From: Planctomycetota bacterium
GTDB lineage: Bacteria; Planctomycetota; Planctomycetia; Gemmatales; Gemmataceae
Length of the DNA stretch: 64,000 nucleotides
Direction of reading: 5' to 3'
Assembly: GCA_021413735.1 (NCBI GenBank)
Contig: JAIOPV010000188.1
Coordinates: 97,378-161,377 of the forward strand
The notes under the pieces were generated by a model. The model made no database searches. It was not told the origin of the DNA and saw only the letters and a program-made list of their open reading frames with translations. The position numbers and the translations under genes are program-made. Below, piece after piece: positions 56,057 through 64,000 of the stretch. Position 1 is the stretch's first letter, and the number at the start of each line of letters is the position of its first letter.

Positions 56057-57140
56057 CACCCCGCTCTCTGGCGTCACGCGGCAGCCGCGCTGCGTCGTCA
56101 CGGTGAACGGCGTCCCGCTCACCGGCGTGATGGAAATCGAAGTGACGAACGCGAGCCATTTCACCGCGGACACGTTCCGCGTGGTCCTGGCGACGAGCGG
56201 CCTTCCCGCGGGATTGAACCCGGCCTATTGGGCGCTGTCCTCCGACGACCGCATCGCCGTCTCGGCGGGGTTCGACGACGGACTCGGAAACGTCTCCGCT
56301 ACCCAGCTCATCCTCGGGCAGGTCGATAGTGTGGATTACGATCCCGTTCAGCGGACCATGACCCTGGCCGGCCGCGACCTGTCCGCCCCGCTGATCGACA
56401 CCAAGACCGCCGAGAAGTTCCAGAACAAGAAGAGCCACGAGATCGCCCAGGCGCTCGCGCTGCGCCACGGCCTCGATTCCGAGGTGCAGGCCACCGGCAC
56501 GCTGGCGGGGAGTTACTACGAGATCGACCACGTCGTCCTGACGCAGGAGCAGACCGAATGGGACCTGCTCATCTACCTCGCGGGGCGCGAGGGGTTCGAC
56601 GTGTGGGTCAGCGGCACGACGCTCCACTTCCAGCCTTCGCCAGTCGAGACGACAACGCCTTATGCGATCCGCTGGCAGGAAGTCGGTGGTGCCTCCTCGA
56701 ACGCGCTGGACATCCGCCTCGGCCGCTCACAGACGCTGGCCCGTGACGTGATCGTGCGGGTGCAGAGCTGGCACCAGAAGCAGCAGCGGAGTTTCACCGT
56801 CACCTACAAGGTGACGCAGGCGTTCAAGAGCCAGAGGACCGGCGGGAAGGCCCAGGTCTACAGCTACGTCGTCCCGAACCTGTCCCGCGACGAGGCTCTG
56901 AAGTGGGCGAAGGCGCGGGCCGAGGAGATCACCCGCAACGAGCGGGTGCTGACCGCCAGCCTTCCGGGGGACAACCTCCTGTCCACCCGCTCGATGGTCC
57001 AGCTCACGGGCACCGGCACGGCGTGGGACCAGAACTATTACCCCGACAGCGTGACCCGCCGTATCTCGTTGGTCGACGGCTACCGGATGGAACTGCGGGC
57101 CAAGAACCACAGCACGCAGAGCACGGTGGTGCTCGGATGA
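56031..57140 (+). CDS. Baseplate hub protein (gpD / late control D-like)
   Basis: About 369 residues from GTG 56031; a TTG at 56043 is possible. RQPRCVVTVNGVPLTGVMEIEV at the N-terminus, LAGRDLSAPLIDTKTAEKFQNK, then LTQEQTEWDLLIYLAGREGFDVWV and KARAEEITRNERVLTASLPGD are the successive landmarks of the P2 gpD/T4 gp27-like hub family. It forms the trimeric hub below the tube. The next gene is the spike. Confidence 0.82.
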   Translation: MGACLSSANTPLSGVTRQPRCVVTVNGVPLTGVMEIEVTNASHFTADTFRVVLATSGLPAGLNPAYWALSSDDRIAVSAGFDDGLGNVSATQLILGQVDSVDYDPVQRTMTLAGRDLSAPLIDTKTAEKFQNKKSHEIAQALALRHGLDSEVQATGTLAGSYYEIDHVVLTQEQTEWDLLIYLAGREGFDVWVSGTTLHFQPSPVETTTPYAIRWQEVGGASSNALDIRLGRSQTLARDVIVRVQSWHQKQQRSFTVTYKVTQAFKSQRTGGKAQVYSYVVPNLSRDEALKWAKARAEEITRNERVLTASLPGDNLLSTRSMVQLTGTGTAWDQNYYPDSVTRRISLVDGYRMELRAKNHSTQSTVVLG

Positions 57141-57733
57141 GTGACCGGCTTCAGAACGTCATGCGCCGCGAGGGGGAGCGGGCCGCTTCCCAGCGCGCGC
57201 TGACCCGGATGGCGACCGTCACCAGCTACGACCCGAACAGTTACGCCGCCAAGGTCGTCATCCAGCCCGAGGGCCACGAGACGGGGTTCATACCCGTCGC
57301 GACCCCGTGGGTGGGCAGCGGGTGGGGCATGTTCTGCCCGCCGTCACCCGGGGACGTGGTGGACGTCCACTTTCAGGAGGGGGGCAAGCTCGCCGCCTAC
57401 GTGTCGCTGCGCTTCTACGGAGACGCCGCCCAACCGCTGGGTGTGCCGTCCGGGGAGTTCTGGCTCGTCCACCAGTCCGGGAGCTTCCTGAAGTTCAAGA
57501 ACGACGGAACGGTACTGGTCAACGGGGCGGGGGACATCAACGTCACCGCGCCGAACTTGAACCTCACCGGGAACCTGAACGTCACCGGCGACATCGTCGC
57601 GGGCGGGGACATCTCCGACCTGGACGGTGCGAGCGGAACCGTCGCCCACATCCGGACGGTCTACGACTCGCACACGCACAGCGGCGTGCAGACCGGCGGC
57701 GGCACCACGGCAACACCGAACCAACCGCTTTAG
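57137..57733 (+). CDS. Baseplate spike protein (gpV-like)
   Basis: A 198-residue protein from ATG 57137 (ATGA). MATVTSYDPNSYAAKVVIQPEG leads the OB-fold, then PPSPGDVVDVHFQEGG. A beta-helical tail follows (INVTAPNLNLTGNLNVTGDIVAGGDIS), and the end VYDSHTHSGVQTGGGTT carries the H-x-H metal-binding tip motif of gpV spikes. It pierces the cell envelope on contraction. Confidence 0.88.
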   Translation: MSDRLQNVMRREGERAASQRALTRMATVTSYDPNSYAAKVVIQPEGHETGFIPVATPWVGSGWGMFCPPSPGDVVDVHFQEGGKLAAYVSLRFYGDAAQPLGVPSGEFWLVHQSGSFLKFKNDGTVLVNGAGDINVTAPNLNLTGNLNVTGDIVAGGDISDLDGASGTVAHIRTVYDSHTHSGVQTGGGTTATPNQPL

Positions 57734-57740
57734 AGGGCAC

Positions 57741-57908
57741 ATGGCACAGAGTATCAATCATCCCAAACCGGCCCGTCCTGCGTTGACCGCGATAACAGCA
57801 ACCGAGAACCCGGAGATGGTGGCTCGTGGGTTTCCGTTGTGGACGAGCCTGCTTTTCTTACCCGCCGCGTTTTCATTTGTCTGGTTGATTGTAACGGCGA
57901 TTCGGTAA
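57741..57908 (+). CDS. Small membrane protein
   Basis: A 55-residue protein too short for its own entry: MAQSINHPKPARPALTAITA, then one span (LWTSLLFLPAAFSFVWLIVT). Its stop shares a base with the next start (TAATG). A membrane protein inside a baseplate operon is unusual; a lysis or injection accessory is possible. Confidence 0.55.
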   Translation: MAQSINHPKPARPALTAITATENPEMVARGFPLWTSLLFLPAAFSFVWLIVTAIR

Positions 57909-58273
57909 TGGCAGACGTGGGACACTCATTCAGTGGCGACCTCCAGTTGAGCGCGACGGGCGACCTTCTCGCCGTGAACGGCGTGCTGGAGAGCCAGCAG
58001 CGCATCCTCCGCCGGCTGCTCACCAACCCGCAGGACTACATCTGGGAACCCGCTTACGGCGCGGGCCTTCCCGCGAAGATCGGCATGCCCCTGGACGAAG
58101 CGGAACTCGACGGGCTGATCCGCTCGCAGATGTTCCTCGAACCCAGCGTGGTGCAGAACCCGGCCCCGCAGATCGTAACCGGCCTCATCCCCAACGGCAT
58201 CGACACGCAGATCCAGTACGTGGAGGCCGACTCGTCCCAACCCGCAACGCTCAGCTTTGATGTGACCCCCTGA
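57908..58273 (+). CDS. Baseplate wedge protein (gp25/gpW-like)
   Basis: A 121-residue protein from ATG 57908. SGDLQLSATGDLLAVNGVLESQQRILRRLLTNPQDYIW and YGAGLPAKIGMPLDEAELDGLIRSQM match the gp25-like lysozyme-fold baseplate family, with the EPAYGAGL core. It lies between spike and J protein as in P2- and Mu-like phages. Confidence 0.82.
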   Translation: MADVGHSFSGDLQLSATGDLLAVNGVLESQQRILRRLLTNPQDYIWEPAYGAGLPAKIGMPLDEAELDGLIRSQMFLEPSVVQNPAPQIVTGLIPNGIDTQIQYVEADSSQPATLSFDVTP

Positions 58274-58274
58274 C

Positions 58275-59399
58275 ATGGCATCCCTCCCCACGTACACCTT
58301 CGGCCAGATCGTTACGAACATCGCCACCGCGACGCAGGCGGCGTGCAGCGCCCTCGTGGACTTTACCGTCGGCTCGGTGCTCCGCGCCATCGCGCAGGCC
58401 ACGGCCTCGGTCGTCCTGTGGCTCCAGGCCATCATCCTCCAGGTGCTCACGCTCACGCGCGCCGCGACCAGCGCGGAGAGCGACCTCGACAGCTGGATGG
58501 CCGACTACGGCTTCACCCGCCTCGCCGCCGTCGCCGCGAGCGGGGGCGTCACGTTCTCCCGGTTCACCGCGACCCAGCAGGCGCTGATCCCCGTCGGGGC
58601 CACCGTCCAGACCTCCGACGGCACCCAGAACTTCGCCGTCATCGCGGACACCGCAAACTCGGCGTACAACGCCACCCTCGGCGGCTACGTCATCCCGGCC
58701 AACACGGCCAGCGTCACCATCCCCGTGCAGGCCACGGTCGCCGGGGCCGGCGGCAACGTGCAGTCCGGCACCGTCACGGTCATCACCTCCCCGATCCCCG
58801 GCGTGGACACGGCCACGAACGCCTCGGCCTTTGCGAACGGCATCGACGCCGAGTCGGACGCGGCCATGCGGGTGCGGTTCGTCGCCTACCTCGCCTCCCT
58901 CTCGAAAGCGACCAAGACCGCGGTGGGCTACGCCGTCACCAGCGTCCAGCAGGGGCTGAACTACACGTTGACCGAGAACCTGAATTACAACGGCACGGCG
59001 AACAACGGCTATTTTTACGTCGTCGTCGATGACGGCACCGGCAGCCCCCCGGCCGGACTCCTGGCGGACGTCGGCAGCGCGATCGACGCGGTACGGCCGC
59101 TCACCAGCACCTTCGGGGTCTTCGCCCCGCAGACGACCGCGGCCAACATCGCCATGACCCTGACCAGTGCGTCGGGCTACAACCACGCGAGCGTCGTCGC
59201 CGCCGTGACCACCGCGCTGACCTCGTTCATCGGCGGGTTGACCATCGGTCAGAGCCTGCCCTACACGCAGATCGCGGGCATCGTCTACGACGTTCCGGGC
59301 GTGACGAACGCCACGGGGATTCTGCTCAACTCGGGCACCGCGGACCTGACCGCCGACGCGAAGCACAAGCTCATCTCGGGCACCATGACCATCGCGTAA
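58275..59399 (+). CDS. Baseplate J protein
   Basis: A 374-residue protein one base after the W stop. LDSWMADYGFTRLAAVAASGGVTFSRF, IPVGATVQTSDGTQNFAV, AGAGGNVQSGTVTVI and DAESDAAMRVRFVAYLASLSKATKTAVGYAVTSVQQG are the ordered motifs of the gpJ/gp47 family. It builds the wedge ring with W and I. Length is typical. Confidence 0.88.
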   Translation: MASLPTYTFGQIVTNIATATQAACSALVDFTVGSVLRAIAQATASVVLWLQAIILQVLTLTRAATSAESDLDSWMADYGFTRLAAVAASGGVTFSRFTATQQALIPVGATVQTSDGTQNFAVIADTANSAYNATLGGYVIPANTASVTIPVQATVAGAGGNVQSGTVTVITSPIPGVDTATNASAFANGIDAESDAAMRVRFVAYLASLSKATKTAVGYAVTSVQQGLNYTLTENLNYNGTANNGYFYVVVDDGTGSPPAGLLADVGSAIDAVRPLTSTFGVFAPQTTAANIAMTLTSASGYNHASVVAAVTTALTSFIGGLTIGQSLPYTQIAGIVYDVPGVTNATGILLNSGTADLTADAKHKLISGTMTIA

Positions 59400-59403
59400 C
59401 GCC

Positions 59404-60066
59404 ATGATCGGCGACCCGGGCAACATTTTCGGCCGCATCAAGGCGGCGCTCCCGAACGGGTGGTTCCAGGGGGCGACCCCCGTACTCGACGGGGTGCTGA
59501 GCGGCATCGCCGCGGCGCTCGCGGCGGTGTACTCCCAGATCAGCTACGCGCGGTTGCAGACGCGGGTCGGGACCGCCACCGACGGGTTCCTCGACCTCAT
59601 CTCGTTCGACTTCTTCGGCGCGAACCTGCCGCGCCGGACTCAGGAAATGGACGCGGCGTTCCGGAACCGCATCCTCGCCGCGCTGTTCCCGGAAAAGGCG
59701 ACTCGGCACGGCCTGGTCCGCACCCTCGAAATCCTCACCGGGCGCACGCCGTGGGTGTTCGAGCCGGCACGGCCCGCGGACACCGGCGCGTACAACACGA
59801 ACACGATGGGCTACGGCGCGGCCGGGGGCTACGGGTCCGTGCTGCTCCCCTTTCAGGCCTTCGTCGTCGCCTACCGCCCGACCAGTCAGGGCATCCCGTA
59901 CATCGCCGGGTACGGCAATTCGCCCGGTGCATACAGCACGCCGAGTCAGATCGAATACGCGAATCCCGGCTTGGTATTGGGCGCCGTGCAGGACGCGGAC
60001 ATCTACGCCGCCATTGACGGCGTGAAGCCGGTGGCGACGACCATTTGGACGAGAATCAGCAGTTAA
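59404..60066 (+). CDS. Tail protein I / DUF2313-like baseplate protein
   Basis: A 220-residue protein. LPNGWFQGATPVLDGVLSGIAAALAAVYSQISYARLQTR and LISFDFFGANLPRRTQEMDAAFRNRIL follow the DUF2313/gpI pattern; the second half with TLEILTGRTPWVFEPARPADTG and GGYGSVLLPFQAFVV is beta-rich and may hold the fibre. It sits after J and before the fibre gene. Confidence 0.75.
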   Translation: MIGDPGNIFGRIKAALPNGWFQGATPVLDGVLSGIAAALAAVYSQISYARLQTRVGTATDGFLDLISFDFFGANLPRRTQEMDAAFRNRILAALFPEKATRHGLVRTLEILTGRTPWVFEPARPADTGAYNTNTMGYGAAGGYGSVLLPFQAFVVAYRPTSQGIPYIAGYGNSPGAYSTPSQIEYANPGLVLGAVQDADIYAAIDGVKPVATTIWTRISS

Positions 60067-60081
60067 ACTCAGGAGGCAATT

Positions 60082-61583
60082 TTGGACAGACCAATCATTT
60101 ATGTGGGCCAGATCCCGCAGGACACCGACCTCTTGCTCACGAATAAGAGCACGATGATCGCGCTGGGCTACCTCATGCAGGCGGTGCTGGGCACCGGCAC
60201 GCTCGTCGACGGCCTCGCCTGTACGCCCACCGGTCCGGCCACGATGAACGTGCAAGTCGGTTCCGGCTCCATTTACAGCCAGACCACGGTCGACGCCACG
60301 GCCTACGGCAGCATCGCGGCGGACACCACCAACCTGCTGGTGAAGCAGGGCGTCGTCATGTCTACGCAGACCTTCGCCTGCCCGGCCCCGGTCACGGCGG
60401 GCCAGTCAGTCGTCTACCTGGTCGAAGCCCAGTACCAGGACGCGGACACCGGCTCGACGGTGCTGCCCTATTACAACGCCAGCAACCCGGCGGTGGCCTA
60501 CAGCGGCCCGAACAACACGGGCGTCTCGCAGGCCACCATTCGACAGGGCCTGTGCAAGATTCAGGTCAAGACCGGCACCCCCGCCACGACGGGCACGCAG
60601 GTCACCCCGGCGCCGGACGCCGGGTTCACCGGGCTGTTCGCCGTCACGGTCGCCAACGGCGCGGCGACGATCACGAGCGGCAACATCGTCCAGCTCGCGA
60701 CCGCCCCGTTCATCGGCCCCAAACTCACCGGCATCCTCTCGACCATCCAGACCGGCTCGCCGGTTTACGCGGACGACACGAGCGGTTCGGCGAACACGCT
60801 CGCGATCTCGCTGAGCCCGACCCCGATCCTGACCAAGGGCATGATGGTGCGGGTCAAGGTCGCGAACACGAACACCGCGGCCGCGGTGATGAACACGAAC
60901 GGCCTGGGCAACGTCGCGGTCCACCGGCCCGACGGCAGCGCCCTCCCGGCCGGGACGCTGGTGGCGGGCGGTGTCTACGAATTCCGCTACGACGGGAACT
61001 ACTGGCAGACCGGGGGTGTCCCGGTCCGCATCCCGCTCGCCGGCAACACGACCTTTTATGTCGCGACGACCGGTAACGACTCGACCAACACGGGCCTGAG
61101 CGTCGGAAGCCCGTGGGCGACCATGCAGAAAGCAATCGACACCATCTCCAAGACGATCGATCTGGCCGGATACACCGCCACGATCCAGTGCGCCGTCGGC
61201 TCCTACACGGCTGGGGTGACCATCCGCGGCCCGTTCACCGGCGGCGGGTCGGTCGTCCTGCCGCATTCGGTTCAATTGTCGTCAGCGCCAACTACACGAT
61301 TTCGGGTGCGGCACCGAGCCACTACGGTGCGAACGGCGGCACCATCAGCGTCGGGATCCCAATCACGGTCACCGTTTCTGGCACCCCGGCCTTTGCCATC
61401 GCTTTCGCGCTGGCCGTGAATATCGGCAACCTGCAATTATCGAGCATGACCTTTTCGGGCTCGGCCACGGGTGTCCGCTACTCGGCGTCCGCGAACTCGC
61501 TCATCCAGACGAGCGGCGGAGGTGCGAGCTACCTCCCCGGAAACAGCGCCGGCTCCACGGCGACCGGGGGCCAGTATGTCTAG
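60082..61583 (+). pseudogene. Tail fibre gene with a frame break near 61265
   Basis: TTG start with AGGAGGCAAT upstream. Frame one (60082..61419) encodes an Ala/Thr/Gly-rich fibre with PIIYVGQIPQDTDLL at the start, and FYVATTGNDSTNTGLSVGSPWATMQKAIDTI then GYTATIQCAVGSYTAGVTIRGPF near the end, a right-handed-beta-helix module. The matching continuation, GSIVVSANYTISGAAPSHYG then GGTISVGIPITVTVSG, is in the -1 frame (to 61583), while frame one runs into an Arg/Ser-rich tail. One missing base near 61255-61285 explains this. Joined, it would be 501 codons. A mutation, sequencing error or -1 slippage all fit. Confidence 0.65.
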
Positions 61584-62139
61584 CGTCTCGTTCGTCGCCA
61601 TTCCCGTACTCTTCTCGCTCCTCAACCGCGCCCGCGGCTCCCAGTTCTGGGACACACTTCCCTCGACGTCGGCCACCCGAATCCTTGCGACCTTGTGCAT
61701 GGCGGTGGTGACAGCCGCGACAGCGTGGGGTGACTCCGCGCGGATGACCGAACTCCTCCTCTGGACGTGGGCCTCGCTCATGCTCTGGTGCGTGTTCGCG
61801 TGGGACAACTACTGGTCGGCCGCCATCGGGAACCCGACGGACGTCCACAAACCCGCCTGCAAGGCCGTTGACCGGATCATGGCCCGGCTGCCCGCCATGC
61901 CCCTTCGCCTTTGGGGAGCCGTGGCAATGGGCATCCGGCAATCGTTCGCCGTGCCGTGTCTCGTCGGGCTGTCCATCATCTCGGGCCACCCCACCCATGC
62001 GGCTTACGCGCTCGCCACGCTGTCCTTCGGGCTGATCTACCTCGCCGCCGGATACGTCTGGCCGAAGGCCCCGATCACCGTCGCCGAGCACGCGGTCGGC
62101 GCGGCCCTGGGCGCGCTGATTTATCAATCCGTTATTTAA
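61576..62139 (+). CDS. Multi-span membrane protein
   Basis: A 187-residue protein from ATG 61576, overlapping the fibre end. Hydrophobic spans at about VSFVAIPVLFSLL, RILATLCMAVVTAATAW, ELLLWTWASLMLWCVFAW, SFAVPCLVGLSIISG and AAYALATLSFGLIYLAAGYVW suggest four to five spans. It lies just before the lysis genes. A holin-like or membrane-modifying role is possible; it is larger than most holins. Confidence 0.6.
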   Translation: MSSVSFVAIPVLFSLLNRARGSQFWDTLPSTSATRILATLCMAVVTAATAWGDSARMTELLLWTWASLMLWCVFAWDNYWSAAIGNPTDVHKPACKAVDRIMARLPAMPLRLWGAVAMGIRQSFAVPCLVGLSIISGHPTHAAYALATLSFGLIYLAAGYVWPKAPITVAEHAVGAALGALIYQSVI

Positions 62140-62149
62140 AGGTCATGGG

Positions 62150-62398
62150 ATGCGATCAGAGGATAGTGAAGTGAAAATTGCCGTTCTTGAAGAGCAGCTC
62201 AGGGGGATCCGCCAACAGCAGAAAACCCAGGCCGAGAACACGGAAAAGCTGTTCGACAAACTGTTCGAGGAAATCGACAAACTCAAGGCCGCCATGAACC
62301 GGGGGCGCGGCGTCTTCGCGGCGTCGCTGACGTTTGCGGGGGCCATCGGCGCGGGGATAACGGCGACACTTGAATACCTATCATGGGGGCACAAATGA
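62150..62398 (+). CDS. Coiled-coil plus membrane anchor protein (holin/spanin-like)
   Basis: An 82-residue protein. The first 50 residues are a coiled coil (VKIAVLEEQLRGIRQQQKTQAENTEKL), followed by one span (GVFAASLTFAGAIGAGITATLEYL). This matches small phage proteins encoded before endolysins, like haemolysin XhlA-type holin helpers. ATGA coupling with the endolysin gene supports a lysis role. Confidence 0.65.
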   Translation: MRSEDSEVKIAVLEEQLRGIRQQQKTQAENTEKLFDKLFEEIDKLKAAMNRGRGVFAASLTFAGAIGAGITATLEYLSWGHK

Positions 62399-62832
62399 CG
62401 GACCACGACATCGACATCATCGCCCGCACCATCTGCGGCGAGGCCCGCGGCGAGGGCCAATCGGGCATGGAGGACGTGGCCTGCGTCATCATGACCCGCA
62501 CGAACATCGCCAAGCAGTACCTTGCGAAACACGACAAACCGCACTCACTGTTCGGCGACGGCTCGCCCGCATCCGCCTGTCTACGCCCGTACCAGTTCTC
62601 GTGCTGGAACAAGGGCGAACCGAACCGCGCGATCATTGAGGCGCTCGGCCCCGAAAAGGCCATCTTCCGCCAAGCCATGAACATCGCGCAGGATGCGGCG
62701 GCGGGCAAGCTCCACGACCGGACCCGGGGCGCCACCCACTACAAGGTGATCGGCAGCCCCGCGAATTGGGCGGTAGGCCGCACACCCTGCTTCACCGAAG
62801 GCCGCCACGAGTTTTACAACGACATTCCGTAA
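62395..62832 (+). CDS. SleB/CwlJ-type cell wall hydrolase (endolysin)
   Basis: A 145-residue protein from ATG 62395 (coupled, GGGGGC upstream). IDIIARTICGEARGEGQSGMEDVACVIMTR holds the catalytic Glu16 of hydrolase_2 (SleB/CwlJ-like) lytic enzymes; RPYQFSCWNKG and GATHYKVIGSPANWA complete the fold. It would cleave peptidoglycan at lysis, which implies the host has a peptidoglycan wall, as most planctomycetes examined do. Confidence 0.85.
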   Translation: MTDHDIDIIARTICGEARGEGQSGMEDVACVIMTRTNIAKQYLAKHDKPHSLFGDGSPASACLRPYQFSCWNKGEPNRAIIEALGPEKAIFRQAMNIAQDAAAGKLHDRTRGATHYKVIGSPANWAVGRTPCFTEGRHEFYNDIP

Positions 62833-62856
62833 CCGCTTAACACCACAGGAGACCCT

Positions 62857-63393
62857 ATGCATGAAGGAACCACACTAAACAACACCCTCGCGACCGGACT
62901 CATTACCCGCCCGGCACTTCTCGAAGCCGGCGCCGCCCCCGCCTTCTGCTACGACCTCGTCTGCCGCGACCAGTTCGGCAACATCAAGTGGCAGGAAACC
63001 ATTCACAACCTCGTGACCACCGAGGGCAAGAACGACATCATCGACAAGTATTTCAAGGGCTCCTCGTACACCGCGGCGTGGTACCTCGGCCTGAAGGGCA
63101 CGGGGTCGGCCGCCGTCGGCGACACGCTCGCCTCGCACGCCGGGTGGACGGAAGCCACCCCGTACTCGGGCAACCGTCCCGCCATCACTTTCGGCACCAC
63201 CTCGGCCGGCTCGAACACGGCCACCGCGGTCTCCATCTCGATCAACGCGACCGCGACCGTGGCGGGCGCGTTCCTCTCCTCGGTCAACACCGGCACGAGC
63301 GGCAAGCTCTACAGTGCCGGCGACTTCGCGGCGTCCCGGTCGGTGGCGAGCGGCGACACGTTGAACGTCACGCCGACCGTTTCGGTGTCGTAA
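62857..63393 (+). CDS. Phage virion/tail accessory protein
   Basis: A 178-residue protein with AGGAGACC upstream. HNLVTTEGKNDIIDKYFKGSSYTAAWYLGLKG and LASHAGWTEATPYSGNRPAITFG are landmarks of a widespread phage structural family (NLVTn.G.ndil..yl.gs.yta..y.GL). The rest is Thr/Ser/Ala-rich. Encoded after the endolysin, it may be a fibre tip or capsid fibre. Confidence 0.7.
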   Translation: MHEGTTLNNTLATGLITRPALLEAGAAPAFCYDLVCRDQFGNIKWQETIHNLVTTEGKNDIIDKYFKGSSYTAAWYLGLKGTGSAAVGDTLASHAGWTEATPYSGNRPAITFGTTSAGSNTATAVSISINATATVAGAFLSSVNTGTSGKLYSAGDFAASRSVASGDTLNVTPTVSVS

Positions 63394-63415
63394 CCGCAGC
63401 CCCGGCCGCACAGCT

Positions 63416-63604
63416 ATGGAAGAAGACGCGCTTCGGATTCAGGCCCAGAAAGCATGCAAGCGGTTCTACGACGCGTTCGGCAAGGACGCGACGCAGGCCC
63501 TCGTCTTCGAGGAGTATGCTTCTCCCGAGCTGTGGGCGATACCGTCAGAACGACTTGAGGAGTTCATTGCGGGCATCGAAGCCCGCTTGAAGGCCACGGA
63601 ATGA
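63416..63604 (+). CDS. Small hypothetical protein
   Basis: A 62-residue acidic, helical protein (EEDALRIQAQKACKRFYDAFGKD, SERLEEFIAGIEARLKATE). It starts 22 bases after the upstream gene and overlaps the next start (ATGA). Function unknown. Confidence 0.55.
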   Translation: MEEDALRIQAQKACKRFYDAFGKDATQALVFEEYASPELWAIPSERLEEFIAGIEARLKATE

Positions 63605-64000
63605 CGACCGCCGGTCCGAATCTTCCCGGCACGGCGGGAACATTAAGCGCCGGTGGGGCCAGCCTCAACTGGACTAACCCCAACAACATTAAAACGGCGG
63701 ACACCGTTTACGCGACCTGTGCCCCGGACGCGGCCAGCACGATCTACACCTACCTGCTTCAGGCGACCAACTTCGGGTTCGCAATCCCCGCCGGCGCGAC
63801 GATCACGGGCGTCACCGTTACCTACAGGGGCAAGGTCAGCAACGACGCGGTGACGGGCAACCTCCGACTCCGCGACATCTACCTCCTGAAGGCGGGCACC
63901 CAGGCGGGTACGAACCAGACCAACAGCGCCAACCTGACGACAACGGACACCACCTACACCCGCGGGGGCAGTTCGAGCCTCTGGGGAACGACACTCACCG
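63601..64000 (+). CDS. Phage structural/fibre protein, N-terminal part (runs off window)
   Basis: ATG 63601 overlaps the upstream stop. The 133 visible residues are beta-rich: LNWTNPNNIKTADTVYAT, YLLQATNFGFAIPAGATITGVTVTYRGK and a NSANLTTTDTTYTRGGSSSLWGTTL stretch. This W.nPnnI...D..ya / aTnFGFaIPaGatI.Gv.V order recurs in many phage fibre or virion adhesion proteins. The C-terminus is not in the window. Confidence 0.7.
   Translation, partial: MTTAGPNLPGTAGTLSAGGASLNWTNPNNIKTADTVYATCAPDAASTIYTYLLQATNFGFAIPAGATITGVTVTYRGKVSNDAVTGNLRLRDIYLLKAGTQAGTNQTNSANLTTTDTTYTRGGSSSLWGTTLT

Noticed and set aside
58251-59507. 418-residue minus-strand ORF
   Set aside because: Antisense to the baseplate J gene; Gly/Arg/Asp-rich shadow.
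1-64000. CRISPR array
   Set aside because: No run of regularly spaced direct repeats was seen by eye, and no cas gene is present.
1-64000. tRNA genes and att sites
   Set aside because: Intergenic stretches were scanned for T-loop-like GGTTCRAAYCC with an acceptor stem; none was convincing, and no integrase gene is present to point to an att site.

Overview
The window is about 64 kb of GC-rich bacterial mobile DNA. The best host guess is a planctomycete of the Gemmata group. That guess rests on the look of the cargo genes at 20.2-22.5 kb, the IS1380-type transposase and overall codon use; it is inference, because no rRNA, tRNA or ribosomal gene is present to fix taxonomy.

Region 1 (1-17.6 kb) resembles the backbone of a mobilizable plasmid or conjugative element. 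It holds a truncated YgiT/MqsA-type zinc-finger antitoxin with a small upstream partner gene and palindromic operators, a MauJ/HEPN-like gene, two HNH nucleases, a ParB-family protein, and a large MobF (TrwC/TraI-like) relaxase-helicase. The relaxase is followed by a hypothetical gene and by a proteasome-beta-like Ntn hydrolase on the same strand. The intergenic region in front of the relaxase carries a long inverted repeat that is a good oriT candidate. On the other strand follow two small genes and a 1734-residue DNA-methylase/SNF2-helicase of the DarB-like antirestriction type. A GIY-YIG-like gene closes the region.

Region 2 (17.66-22.5 kb) has a complete IS1380-family insertion sequence with imperfect terminal repeats and a CTAG flanking duplication. 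Next come a membrane-protein gene broken in a G8 tract, two hypothetical genes and an exported alpha/beta hydrolase. This looks like cargo or a remnant of host DNA.

Region 3 (22.5-38.3 kb) is a phage early region. A leftward chain of small overlapping genes faces a rightward operon led by a ribbon-helix-helix protein. Then come leftward recombination and replication genes (GapR/DUF2312, SF1 helicase, RecA-like ATPase with an altered P-loop, Rad50-like ATPase, RecE-like exonuclease). A divergent control region with two ACAAC-N3-GTTGT-type sites precedes the rightward genes: small regulator, PD-(D/E)XK nuclease, DUF1376-like replication protein, DnaC-like loader and a degenerate HNH protein.

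Region 4 (38.6-64 kb) is a near-complete late operon of a contractile-tailed phage, all on the plus strand: terminase, portal, a fused 2H-phosphoesterase/prohead-protease/scaffold protein, capsid, connectors, sheath, tube, tail chaperones with an A AAA AAC slippery site, tape measure, baseplate hub, spike, W, J and I proteins, a tail fibre with a frame break, lysis genes and accessory virion proteins. The last gene runs off the window.

No integrase was found. Relaxase, oriT-like site, ParB and DarB-like protein next to a full myophage suggest either a mobilizable phage-plasmid or a plasmid-like element and a prophage lying side by side. The sequence alone does not decide between them.
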